Positions 17,643-26,165 of a stretch of 64,000 nucleotides of DNA are shown in pieces. The position numbers and the translations under genes are program-made. Numbering within the stretch: position 1 is the first letter of the stretch; each line of letters begins with the position of its first letter. Origin of the DNA: Paracoccaceae bacterium (GTDB lineage Bacteria; Pseudomonadota; Alphaproteobacteria; Rhodobacterales; Rhodobacteraceae); contig CACAPQ010000001.1 of assembly GCA_902534325.1 (NCBI GenBank), positions 62,001 to 126,000 on the forward strand, given 5' to 3'. The notes below the pieces were generated by a model, which worked only from the letters and a program-made list of their open reading frames with translations, made no database searches and had not been told where the DNA came from.

Positions 17643-18750
17643 TCAACGCGTTTTTATAATTGCGGGCAAGCGAAGCGCGGTGGCTCCACGTTCTGGAGCA
17701 TTTGCATCGCTGACATATTATGATTTGGCAGCTCAGGTTGTGATTGATACCTTAAAAGAGGCTAAAATAGATAATCTCGAAGTTGATGAACTTGTTGTTT
17801 CTAATGCTTTGGGTGCTGGTGGAAATCCAGCTCGAATGGTTAGCCTTGAAGCAAAACTAAATCTTTCGGTAGGTGGAATATCAATTGACCGGCAGTGTTG
17901 TGGAGGAATGGACGCAATTAGTATCGGGACAGATCTTATAAAAAGTGGTCGTGCAGAAGTTGTAGTTGCTGGAGGAGTGGAAAGCTACTCCACGCGGCCA
18001 GTTAGATTACACCCCAAAAACTCAGATCAGCCACTAGTTTCTTATGATAGGCCAGCTTTCGCTCCAGCTGGTTTCAATGATCCTGATTTGGCTGAAGCCA
18101 CTGCAAAGTTGGCTAGGAAGTTTGGGATTAGTAAGGAAGAACAAGATAATTGGAGTATTAATAGCCACTCAAACGCACTGAAATCTAAGGAGATTTTGAG
18201 ATCTGAAATAACTCCAGTTTTAAATCAAACAAATGATTTGTTTGCGCGAGAACTTAACCAAAAAATTTGCAAACGAGCGCCCAAATTATCAGATACGATT
18301 ACTCATGCAAATTCAGCGATAGCGGCTGATGCGGCTAGTTTTGTTGTTTTGGTGTCAGAGCTTTTTTTAAAAAACAATATGTGCAAAGGAGTTGAGGTAT
18401 TAGGTTCTGGAACAAGTGGAGTTATTCCAGAGGAAGCACCATTGGCGCCAGTTGGAGCAATAAAAGCGCTTTTAGATCAGACAAAAATAAGCTTATCAAA
18501 TGTGGCCTTTATTGAGCTCATGGAGGCTTATGCGGCACAAGCAATAATATGTACTCGTTTATGTGATCTTGATTTAGATAAAGTAAATATAAGAGGAGGT
18601 GCTCTTTCTCGAGGTCATCCAATTGGTGCTTCGGGAGCGATACTGGTAGTTCGTTTATTTAATGAACTTATTAACACACCAGGAGCATCTGGAATGGCGG
18701 CAATAGCTGCAGCTGGAGGTATTGGTTCGGCTATGATGTTAAAGTCTTAG
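17635..18750 (+). CDS. thiolase-family protein lacking the C-terminal catalytic cysteine
   Basis: This 371-residue protein has the two-domain thiolase fold. The acyl-accepting cysteine is present in DRQCCGGMDAI and the His motif in GGALSRGHPIGASGA. Two other positions deviate: NEAFA reads MEAYA, and the C-terminal CxGGG motif that supplies the second cysteine reads IAAAGGIG. Normal biosynthetic or degradative thiolase chemistry is therefore doubtful, and it may act like sterol-carrier-type or thiolase-like proteins. It is translationally coupled to the acyl-CoA-ligase-like gene and ends convergent with bioY with a four-base overlap. Confidence 0.8.
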   Translation: MSSQRVFIIAGKRSAVAPRSGAFASLTYYDLAAQVVIDTLKEAKIDNLEVDELVVSNALGAGGNPARMVSLEAKLNLSVGGISIDRQCCGGMDAISIGTDLIKSGRAEVVVAGGVESYSTRPVRLHPKNSDQPLVSYDRPAFAPAGFNDPDLAEATAKLARKFGISKEEQDNWSINSHSNALKSKEILRSEITPVLNQTNDLFARELNQKICKRAPKLSDTITHANSAIAADAASFVVLVSELFLKNNMCKGVEVLGSGTSGVIPEEAPLAPVGAIKALLDQTKISLSNVAFIELMEAYAAQAIICTRLCDLDLDKVNIRGGALSRGHPIGASGAILVVRLFNELINTPGASGMAAIAAAGGIGSAMMLKS

Positions 18751-19292
18751 AGTCTGGTTAAGACACTATTCGGCCGCGCTTTTAATATCGCACTAGTAAC
18801 TATAGTTACTAATATCACCTTTAAAATATCACCAGGTAAGTAGACCGCAACAGCCACGATTGCTGCATTCAGAGACATTCCAGCATTAATCATCATACCA
18901 ATAAGCCCAGGAATGTAGAGTATGACTATTCCTCCCATTATGGAAGACAGCGAGACAGAAATTAGAATATCTACAGATTTTGTCTTCTCCATGAGCCAGC
19001 CAGTAATATAGGCCGCAATAGGAAAACCAACTATAAAACCCGCAGATGCTCCCGCAAGGAGGCCAATTCCCCCTCTTCCACCAGCCAATAAGGGTAAACC
19101 TATCAAAGTCAAAACCACAAAAAATAATGCTGCCAAGCCACCTTTTCTAGAACCTAAAATTGTTCCACATAGCATAACGCCCAAACTTTGCGCGGTTATT
19201 GGGACCCCAGAAGCTAAAGGAAAGGCAGGAACCAACCCAAGCACAGCAATCAGAGCGGCAAATAAAGCTACCAGAACACTTGTTTTTTCCAT
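18747..19292 (-). CDS. bioY: biotin transporter substrate-binding component BioY
   Basis: This is the S-component of the energy-coupling-factor biotin importer, an integral membrane protein of 181 residues with about six hydrophobic segments. The conserved BioY stretches are PITAQSLGVMLCGTILG, the GLPLLAGGRGGIGLLAGASAGFIVGFPIAAYITGW block and the VYLPGDILKVI segment. The ATG at 19292 overlaps the bioN stop as TGATG. It is the last gene of bioM-bioN-bioY. Confidence 0.95.
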   Translation of the reverse strand: MEKTSVLVALFAALIAVLGLVPAFPLASGVPITAQSLGVMLCGTILGSRKGGLAALFFVVLTLIGLPLLAGGRGGIGLLAGASAGFIVGFPIAAYITGWLMEKTKSVDILISVSLSSIMGGIVILYIPGLIGMMINAGMSLNAAIVAVAVYLPGDILKVILVTIVTSAILKARPNSVLTRL

Positions 19293-19906
19293 CAATTTTC
19301 TCTCTTCTTTATCCCACCCCTAGCACGCAGAGCATCTGATACATGATCCGCATCATCTAAAATTGATAATGCTAGAGGTACTGAAATTCTCCAAAAACTG
19401 CGTTTAGTTGATCTGGCCGATTGCGCAAGCATTAAATTTTTAGCGCGCTGGTTCAATATTGGAATTGATCTGATAAACAAGCCTATTGTTATAGATACGG
19501 CATGGGGATTTATTCCAAAAATCTTGAGGTAAAGTGAGTATTTCTGAATTGCTAAAATTATATCATGAATTTTGCTGGTCATTAAAAAAAGGTTCGCGAT
19601 TAAGAATGCTGAAATAAGCCGAAAAATAAGAGTGACACCCTTATCTAAGTGGCCTAGATACAGATGCCAAAAAGCCAGAATAACAACAAAAGGGACAGTA
19701 ATTTTGAGGTGATACAACCCTAACCCTAGAAATTTTAGCCCACCTGCTAAAAAATAGATTAGCAAGAGCATTAAGAATATACTGAACATTACAAGTGGAT
19801 TTTTTATAAAAAATAAAATTGCTGCAGCAGAACAGCTGAGAACGATCTTTTTTTGAACAGAGATTTCATCTAGTTTGGTGTTATGTGGAGACACGTTAGT
19901 AAACAT
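19292..19906 (-). CDS. bioN: energy-coupling factor transmembrane protein BioN
   Basis: This T-component of 204 residues links BioY to the ATPase BioM. It has several membrane helices and the coupling-helix motifs near the C-terminus: AQSARSTKRSF and SDALRARGGIKK, the latter matching the Ala-Arg-Gly signature of EcfT proteins. It shares one base with the bioM stop codon and one with the bioY start, so the three genes are one tightly coupled operon. Confidence 0.93.
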   Translation of the reverse strand: MFTNVSPHNTKLDEISVQKKIVLSCSAAAILFFIKNPLVMFSIFLMLLLIYFLAGGLKFLGLGLYHLKITVPFVVILAFWHLYLGHLDKGVTLIFRLISAFLIANLFLMTSKIHDIILAIQKYSLYLKIFGINPHAVSITIGLFIRSIPILNQRAKNLMLAQSARSTKRSFWRISVPLALSILDDADHVSDALRARGGIKKREN

Positions 19907-20628
19907 TAAATAGTCTTTTCGTCGTAATTTTTCATAGCATCTCTATACTTCTTTATGACAGTTTTTGGTGTGCCGTCAGCTTGAACAATACCTTCATCCA
20001 TCCAGATTAATCTTTGATAGTTTTCGAATGTTTCTGGAACATGGGAAACGTGAATGATAGTTTGCTTTAGAGAACTTAAGTAATTTTCCAATTTTAGCTG
20101 TGTAGGTATATCTATTCCAGTAAATGGTTCGTCCAAAAGTAAAACCTTAGGTTTCATTAATAAAACCGAGAGTAGGCAAACCAAGTGCTTCTGGCCTTGA
20201 GACAAAGTAGAAATGGATCGTTCAAACCAGTCAACTTTGTCATATTGTTTCAAACATGTGATAACTTTTATATCAGCCTCATTTTTGTTCAGACCTAATT
20301 GCGTGAGGCCAAAACGAAGCTCTTCGCCAACAGTTGGGAAAATGATTTGATGATCGGGATTTTGAAAAATTATCCCAACCTTTTTAATGGCCTCTTCTCT
20401 TTTTTTTGCTACTTCGGTCCCATCTATTAAAACTTTTCCATTATTCAATTCTTGTAAACCAGCTAAAATGCGTAAAAGGGTAGTTTTGCCCGAGCCGTTA
20501 CGCCCGATAAATCCGACCCTTTGTTCTTTAATGGATAGACTTAAGTTTTCTAAAATTCTCTCATTTCCGTAAAAAACAGAAGCTGAGTAAATTTCAATTT
20601 CTATTGGTTTATCTGTGCTAATTTCCAT
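19906..20628 (-). CDS. bioM: biotin ECF transporter ATPase BioM
   Basis: This cytosolic ABC-type ATPase of 240 residues has Walker A GRNGSGKTTLL, the Q-loop IIFQNPDHQI, the signature LSQGQKHLVC (a Q in place of the usual second G), Walker B VLLLDEPFTG and a switch His in IIHVSHVPE. It leads the bioMNY operon. The 73-base region upstream shows no convincing BioR-type palindrome. Confidence 0.93.
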   Translation of the reverse strand: MEISTDKPIEIEIYSASVFYGNERILENLSLSIKEQRVGFIGRNGSGKTTLLRILAGLQELNNGKVLIDGTEVAKKREEAIKKVGIIFQNPDHQIIFPTVGEELRFGLTQLGLNKNEADIKVITCLKQYDKVDWFERSISTLSQGQKHLVCLLSVLLMKPKVLLLDEPFTGIDIPTQLKLENYLSSLKQTIIHVSHVPETFENYQRLIWMDEGIVQADGTPKTVIKKYRDAMKNYDEKTI

Positions 20629-20701
20629 TTATCCATCTTCTTAGAGTGGAAAACAAAACATCGGATTGAAATTATTACTATTTTTGACAAAATTAGAGAT
20701 T

Positions 20702-21292
20702 TTAGATAACTAGAACCTGCGTACCAACTTCCGTCATAGTGAATAATTCTGCAATATGTTCATTATAAAGACCAATGCATCCATTCGATGACCGGCGCCC
20801 TATTTTTCGCGTATCATGAGTTCCATGAATTCGAAAATAAGTCCAACTCAGATATAGAGCATGCGTGCCTAAGGGATTTTCTGGGCCTGGCCCTATAAAA
20901 TCTGGCCATTCAGGATTTCTAATTTTCATAGCCGGTGTTGGGCTCCAGCTAGGGCCTTCAACTTTTTTGGTAACTTTTGTTCTCCCAGTTTTTATCAAAT
21001 CATCAGACATGGGAACTGAAGATGGAAACAAACGGTAAGTTTGTTCATCAGATGACCAATAATGTAATGCTCTGGACGAGATATCGACCAAAATGGCACC
21101 TTTTCGGAGAGTTTTAAAGTAAGGCTTCCAATTTAAAGCTCTAAAACTAGACACGTTGTGTCTTATATTTTCCGAGATTTCCTTTTCTATTTCTGTTGTG
21201 TTGTCTTGGTTGACATTTGATAGAGCAAGGCTTGGGGCACATAAAGAGGCACCCGAAACTCTCAAAAAATTACGACGATTAATTATAAACAT
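20702..21292 (-). CDS. L,D-transpeptidase (YkuD family) with Tat-type signal
   Basis: This 196-residue exported enzyme would form 3-3 peptidoglycan cross-links or attach proteins to the wall. The N-terminus NRRNFLRVSGASLCAPSLALS is a twin-arginine-like signal. The YkuD domain has the histidine in FRIHGTHDT and the catalytic cysteine in SSNGCIGL, a variant of the common SHGCVRL. It is divergent from the CAP-domain lipoprotein gene; a second YkuD gene lies beyond that. Confidence 0.88.
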   Translation of the reverse strand: MFIINRRNFLRVSGASLCAPSLALSNVNQDNTTEIEKEISENIRHNVSSFRALNWKPYFKTLRKGAILVDISSRALHYWSSDEQTYRLFPSSVPMSDDLIKTGRTKVTKKVEGPSWSPTPAMKIRNPEWPDFIGPGPENPLGTHALYLSWTYFRIHGTHDTRKIGRRSSNGCIGLYNEHIAELFTMTEVGTQVLVI

Positions 21293-21400
21293 TAAAAAAC
21301 CCTAATTGTGTTCCGTATATTTTAATGCAAGAACGTTGTAGGCTCAATTGGAAATATTAGACTGCTTTGCTAGGATGAAAAAGCATGGGTGTGGGACGTA

Positions 21401-21913
21401 ATGCTAAAGATTTTTATTTCGATTTTAATTGCTGTTATTTTAGTAGCCTGTGCTCCGCAAGAAATACAAATGGCGTCTGATGGCAAGCCGGTCCCCAAAG
21501 TTTATGATATGAGAGCTCAATCGACAGCCCAAATACAATTCAGGATGCTTGATGCTGTTAATGTTTTACGGTCTAGCCAGTCTTTGACCAGTCTGCAGTT
21601 AAACGCTCAGCTAAATGCTGCAGCAGCGACACATTCCCGTGATATGTCTGTTCAAAACCGCCCTTGGCATTTTGGTTCAGACGGTTCGTCACCTTTGGAT
21701 AGGGCTCGGCGTCTAAACTATTCTGGCGAGTTTCGGGGAGAGGTAATTTCTGAAACATTTGAGAATGAATTGGATACACTTGCTGCATGGATGGAAAATA
21801 AAAATACTAGAGCTGTAATTCTAGATCCAAATGCAATTGATTTAGGTTTCTCTTGGTACCAAGAGCCCAGTGGAAAAATTTGGTGGACACTAGTTCTAGG
21901 TGGGCCAACTTAA
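21401..21913 (+). CDS. CAP-domain (SCP/PR-1-like) lipoprotein
   Basis: This 170-residue protein has a lipoprotein signal with lipobox LVAC near residue 17 and a CAP domain: NVLRSSQSLTSLQLNAQLNAAAATHSRDM, HFGSDGSSPLDRARR, then GEVISETF and WWTLVLG at the end. CAP proteins are extracytoplasmic with varied roles, and the activity here is unknown. The ATG at 21401 is chosen over a GTG at 21389. It converges with the second L,D-transpeptidase gene, leaving 4 bases between stops, so the trio may concern the cell envelope. Confidence 0.85.
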   Translation: MLKIFISILIAVILVACAPQEIQMASDGKPVPKVYDMRAQSTAQIQFRMLDAVNVLRSSQSLTSLQLNAQLNAAAATHSRDMSVQNRPWHFGSDGSSPLDRARRLNYSGEFRGEVISETFENELDTLAAWMENKNTRAVILDPNAIDLGFSWYQEPSGKIWWTLVLGGPT

Positions 21914-21917
21914 ATAT

Positions 21918-22415
21918 TTATGGGAGGATAAAAATTGGTGTGCCAATATCGACAGCACGATAAATTTCGTCCATTTCATGATTTCGTATGGCTATACAAC
22001 CGAACGTCCAATCGCGCCTCCACCATTTTGGTGACTTATCGCGGCCATGAATAAAAATATTACCTCCAGGCGATTTCCCTAGCTTCGCCGCTTCTTTTTT
22101 GTCTCTGTCGTTGGGATAAGAAATTCCTAAAGATAGATAATACTGACTGTTAGGATTCTTGCGGTCTATGTAATATTTTCCTTCTGGTGTTTTGCCATCA
22201 CCTTCAAATTTCTTGTCGCCTTTGGGTGAAAACCCCAGTCCAATGCGATACCGGCGCAGTACTTTTTCACCATTAAAAAGATACATTTTTCGGTCTGATT
22301 TTTTAACTACAATTGAAGTGATTGGTTGGTCGATGGCTGTAGTATTATTTGCCAAAGAAAATACGGCACTTAAAGAAGTAAAGATGACTGTAATCAGAAT
22401 TAATTTTAATTTCAT
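21918..22415 (-). CDS. L,D-transpeptidase (YkuD family), periplasmic
   Basis: This 165-residue protein has a Sec signal peptide (KLILITVIFTSLSAVFSLA) followed by a YkuD domain. It contains SDRKMYLFNGEKVLRRYRIGLG, then TPEGKYYI, NIFIHGRD with the active-site region His, and DWTFGCIAIRNHEMDEIY with the catalytic Cys, the DWTxGCIA variant of the family. The frame extends to 22442, but the ATG at 22415 gives a normal signal peptide. It is distinct in sequence from the Tat-exported homologue 0.6 kb away. Confidence 0.88.
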   Translation of the reverse strand: MKLKLILITVIFTSLSAVFSLANNTTAIDQPITSIVVKKSDRKMYLFNGEKVLRRYRIGLGFSPKGDKKFEGDGKTPEGKYYIDRKNPNSQYYLSLGISYPNDRDKKEAAKLGKSPGGNIFIHGRDKSPKWWRRDWTFGCIAIRNHEMDEIYRAVDIGTPIFILP

Positions 22416-22527
22416 TTTATACTTTGACTGCTCTTTTTCCACCTTATTACCTTAAATATTTAATTTTCGGCAACAAAATTCTTTATAAAATTTACTTAAC
22501 TTTCCTGTTTGTGCTTTAAGTCTTTAG

Positions 22528-24357
22528 TCACTCAGATTTTAAAAACCCACCAGATTGATGATGCCAAAGTTCAGAGTACAACCCGCCCTTTGATAAAAGG
22601 GACTGATGATCTCCATCCTCTATAATTTTACCATTATCTAGCACAAGTATTCGGTCCATCTGGGCAATCGTCGACAATCTATGCGCGATTGCAATTACTG
22701 TCTTCCCATTCATCATATTTTTTAAAGTATCTTGAATTTGGTTTTCAATTTCGCTGTCTAGCGCACTCGTAGCCTCATCTAAAAGCAGAATAGGAGCATT
22801 TTTTAAAATTACTCGTGCCAACGTTATCCGCTGGCGTTGTCCTCCTGACAGTTTAATTCCACGCTCTCCAACGTGAGCATCGTATCCTTTTCTTCCACTT
22901 TCATCTTGCAGGTTTAAAATAAAATCGTGGGCATGCGCCTTTTTTGCTGCTGCGATGATTTCTTTTTCGGTTGCATCTGATTTTCCGTAGCAAATGTTTT
23001 CACGAATGGACCTATGTAGGAGGCTACTATCCTGCTGAACAACACCAATATTCTTGTGTAGACTAACTTGGCTTATTTTTGAAATATCTTGGCCGTCGAT
23101 ATAGATCGCACCAACTTCCACATCATAGAAGCGAAGAATTAATTTTAACAAAGTAGATTTTCCAGCACCTGACTTGCCAACTAATCCAACTTTCTCATTT
23201 TCTCTAAAAGTCATACTTAACTTATTCAAACCGCCACTTTGAAGCCCGTAGTGATGACTTAAATTTTTTACTTCAATTCTAGCTTTTGTAATTTCTAGAT
23301 TTTCTGCATTTTCTTGATCCTTTAGTTTGATTGGATCCGCCAAACTACCCATACCCTCCTGTATCACACCAAGCTCTCTAAAAAATGAAGATATTGCCCA
23401 CATTATCCAACCTGTCATAGCATTTAATTTAATTGCTAGGGCTGATGCAGCTGCTATGGTTCCGGTAGTAGCTTCTCCAATATACCAAAGATAAAGTGAC
23501 ATGCCTATCAAACTCGTTATTAGTAAACCGTTTAAAATATTCAGGCCAAAGTCCATTATAGTATAAAGGCGCATCTCGCGGGCAAACGTTTGACGTGTTT
23601 TTTCAATAGCTGATTTGGCACTGTCTATCTCTTGGCTTTCATAAGCGAATAATTTAACCGAATGAATATTGGTATATGTATCGATGATTTGACCATTTAG
23701 ACTTGATCGTGCGTCTGAAGATGCTTTTGAGGCCGGACTGATATTTTTAATAACCCAGACGATTAAAACAAGGTATAATAAAAACCAGATTGCCATGGGT
23801 AGCATGAGTCGAAAGTCTACGCTATTTAATAACAACAAGCCGCCAAAAATATAGGCAAGCGAGTATCCTAGAGAATCAAATACTTGGAATACTACTTCCC
23901 CTGCAGATCTGGGTGTTTGCATTACTCTATTGGCAATCCTGCCTGCGAAATCATTTTCGAACCAGCCAATTGATTGTCGTAAAACATGTTTGTGCCCTCG
24001 CCATCTAAAAAGTGTGGCGATATTAACCATTAAAGTATTGTTAATTAATAATACATCTACGGCAAAAATAAGTGGCCGAAGGATAAGGATAAAAGCTGCC
24101 GCCCAAATAAAATTATTTGAAAAATTAGTGAAAACGTCTTTTGGATCACCGCTTACAATATCGATTATCCAGCCCAATAAATAAATAAGGTAAATTTCGC
24201 TAGCGGCAGCTAGTGTGGCTACCAAGCCAGTTATAATAAATATTCCTAGAAACGGCTCTGTATAACTCATAAAAAATGAGCGAACGGTGTTCGGAGGATC
24301 ATCTAATTCGTGGTAGTTGGAAAATGGATCTACTAAATTTTCAAAAAAACGGAACAT
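22528..24357 (-). CDS. ABC exporter, fused permease and ATPase
   Basis: This 609-residue half-transporter has an N-terminal six-helix exporter domain (about residues 30-330) and a C-terminal nucleotide-binding domain. The latter contains Walker A GKSGAGKSTLLKL, signature LSGGQRQRITLARV, Walker B ILLLDEATSALD and the H-loop IAIAHRLSTI. It belongs to the MsbA/multidrug-type group and should work as a homodimer. The substrate (lipid or drug-like molecule) cannot be read from sequence. It follows the CCA transferase gene by 48 bases on the same strand. Confidence 0.9.
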   Translation of the reverse strand: MFRFFENLVDPFSNYHELDDPPNTVRSFFMSYTEPFLGIFIITGLVATLAAASEIYLIYLLGWIIDIVSGDPKDVFTNFSNNFIWAAAFILILRPLIFAVDVLLINNTLMVNIATLFRWRGHKHVLRQSIGWFENDFAGRIANRVMQTPRSAGEVVFQVFDSLGYSLAYIFGGLLLLNSVDFRLMLPMAIWFLLYLVLIVWVIKNISPASKASSDARSSLNGQIIDTYTNIHSVKLFAYESQEIDSAKSAIEKTRQTFAREMRLYTIMDFGLNILNGLLITSLIGMSLYLWYIGEATTGTIAAASALAIKLNAMTGWIMWAISSFFRELGVIQEGMGSLADPIKLKDQENAENLEITKARIEVKNLSHHYGLQSGGLNKLSMTFRENEKVGLVGKSGAGKSTLLKLILRFYDVEVGAIYIDGQDISKISQVSLHKNIGVVQQDSSLLHRSIRENICYGKSDATEKEIIAAAKKAHAHDFILNLQDESGRKGYDAHVGERGIKLSGGQRQRITLARVILKNAPILLLDEATSALDSEIENQIQDTLKNMMNGKTVIAIAHRLSTIAQMDRILVLDNGKIIEDGDHQSLLSKGGLYSELWHHQSGGFLKSE

Positions 24358-24405
24358 TTTGTTTTTTATATCTTTCGTTTCCTAAATAACGAATTATTCT
24401 TTTGA

Positions 24406-25560
24406 CTATCTGATGCTGAACAACAACCTTTCTTTACTTAGTGTGAAATCTGATTCAATCCATTTTTGCTCTAAATATGCGAGCATTTCACCTAATTTTG
24501 GGCCAGAAAAATATTCTGTTAAGTCAGCTGATTTAACTGGAAATTTAGAAACAGATCCCAGTTTTATTCTACTAAAAACGTTCCCGCTAAGTTCTGTGCC
24601 GTGCAAGCTCGACCTCACCAGTATACAATCCAAAGCTAGTTTCTCGTTATAACGATAAGAAAGCTCAGCGGCGTCTTTTTGACTTGCCGCCTCTTCTCTT
24701 AAAACTCTATGAGCTTTTGCTAGTTTGTTTGAAAACCTTAGGTGTGATTTTAAATTATCATCTGTATAGGCGGCTAAACGCCTTATTGCGCAAGGGGCGA
24801 CCTCTAGTCTGTTTTCCAACTTTTCTAGGTTTTTAAGACTTTCGTAATCGTAAGCATCAAAAATTTTTGAACTAATGCTTGCCTTTTCCATTAAAAAAAT
24901 TGAGTGTTTTAGATTATGCGCCGCGAATAATTTTAAAATTTCATCACTTTTTCTTTCAGCTGAAACTGTGTCCAATCCATCTCTTAAATCATTTAATGCG
25001 GCAATTTCGATTTCATGGGTTCCATCTTTTTTACCAAATAATGCTAGAAATCGAAAAAACCTTAATATACGCAAATAGTCTTCTTTTATTCGTGCATAGG
25101 GATCTCCTATGAATTTTACTCGTTTTCCAACTATATCAGCGATCCCACCTAGCGGATCTAAAATTGTTCCATCCTGCTCACAATATATGGCGTTAATACT
25201 GAAATCACGTCTTTTAGCATCTTCTAAAATGGACTTAGAAAATTTGACCTTAGCTCTTCGCCCATCTGTTTTAATATCTTCTCGAAGAGTAGTCACTTCA
25301 TAGTTTCTTTTGTCAGCCACTACGGTGACAGTTCCATGTTCAATTCCTGTTGGTAAAGCTTTTAACCCCGCGTTTCCCATAATTTCCAAAACTTTTTTTG
25401 GATGGGCACTGGTAGCAATATCAATATCTGTAGCTTCAATATTTAAGAGAGTATTCCTGACGCAACCCCCAACAAAGTAGGCTTGATATCCTCTGGAAAC
25501 TAATCTTTCCATTACTAATCGAGTTGATGGTTTATTTAGCCAATCAGCAGATATTTTCAT
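24406..25560 (-). CDS. CCA tRNA nucleotidyltransferase / poly(A) polymerase family
   Basis: This 384-residue class II nucleotidyltransferase adds or repairs the tRNA 3' CCA. It has the GG[x]VRD-type motif FVGGCVRNTLL, the metal-binding DIDIATSA, the RRDFSIN motif and the IKEDYLRILRFFRF domain. The start is set at the ATG at 25560, which overlaps the upstream Nudix stop by four bases; an open frame to 25665 is not needed. The order hslO, Nudix, CCA transferase is usual in Rhodobacterales. Confidence 0.92.
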   Translation of the reverse strand: MKISADWLNKPSTRLVMERLVSRGYQAYFVGGCVRNTLLNIEATDIDIATSAHPKKVLEIMGNAGLKALPTGIEHGTVTVVADKRNYEVTTLREDIKTDGRRAKVKFSKSILEDAKRRDFSINAIYCEQDGTILDPLGGIADIVGKRVKFIGDPYARIKEDYLRILRFFRFLALFGKKDGTHEIEIAALNDLRDGLDTVSAERKSDEILKLFAAHNLKHSIFLMEKASISSKIFDAYDYESLKNLEKLENRLEVAPCAIRRLAAYTDDNLKSHLRFSNKLAKAHRVLREEAASQKDAAELSYRYNEKLALDCILVRSSLHGTELSGNVFSRIKLGSVSKFPVKSADLTEYFSGPKLGEMLAYLEQKWIESDFTLSKERLLFSIR

Positions 25561-26165
25561 CGGCTTAATGCCTGTGATAAGTTTAACAATATTCTCGCAG
25601 TTGCACCCCAGACATAATAGGGGCCATATGGAACTGCATAGTATTGTATTTGCGAACCATTCCATTTTCTTGTTTGAATGGAAAAATTTTCTTCATTCAG
25701 AATATGATCGAAAGGTACAGTAAAAATTTCATCAACCTCGCCACATCGTAATGTTTCTTCGAAAGGTTGGCTAATTACACCGATGTAAGGCTTTATTTTA
25801 AAGCCCGTGGCGGTTTTATGTGTTGGAAGAGATGCAATTATTTCAACTAGATGCTGGCTTAGACCAACCTCTTCTTCTGTTTCTCTGAGAGCAGTTTCTA
25901 TCGGGCTACTATCGAATATTTCTTTCTTGCCTCCTGGAAACGCTATTTGTCCTGGATGGTTTTTTAGGTTAGTCGATCGTTTTGTTAACAAAATCTCAAC
26001 ATTTTTTTTAAAAGTTAAAACTGGAATTAATACACTAGCTTCAAGAAAGTTTGATTTTTGATTAAAAGCCATATCTGGGTTTAGATCAAAATCTGAGGAG
26101 CAAGATTCATATTTTGAAAGATTAGACTTGATATTACTTATTAAATTATTTTTATGACTTTCCAT
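25557..26165 (-). CDS. Nudix hydrolase, CoA-pyrophosphatase type
   Basis: This 202-residue cytosolic hydrolase contains a complete Nudix box (GGKKEIFDSSPIETALRETEEEVGL) preceded by the LLTKRSTNLKNHPGQIAFPGG stretch typical of the CoA-pyrophosphatase (NudL) branch. It probably cleaves CoA or related nucleoside diphosphates to 4-phosphopantetheine and 3',5'-ADP. It overlaps hslO by 14 bases and the CCA transferase gene by four, so it is the middle gene of a coupled operon. Confidence 0.9.
   Translation of the reverse strand: MESHKNNLISNIKSNLSKYESCSSDFDLNPDMAFNQKSNFLEASVLIPVLTFKKNVEILLTKRSTNLKNHPGQIAFPGGKKEIFDSSPIETALRETEEEVGLSQHLVEIIASLPTHKTATGFKIKPYIGVISQPFEETLRCGEVDEIFTVPFDHILNEENFSIQTRKWNGSQIQYYAVPYGPYYVWGATARILLNLSQALSR

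Noticed and set aside
20629-20701. Search for a BioR-type operator (TTATNNATAA-like) upstream of bioM, and also before the ligase gene at 16243-16457
   Set aside because: Only partial matches such as TTATCCATCT were found, with three or more mismatches.
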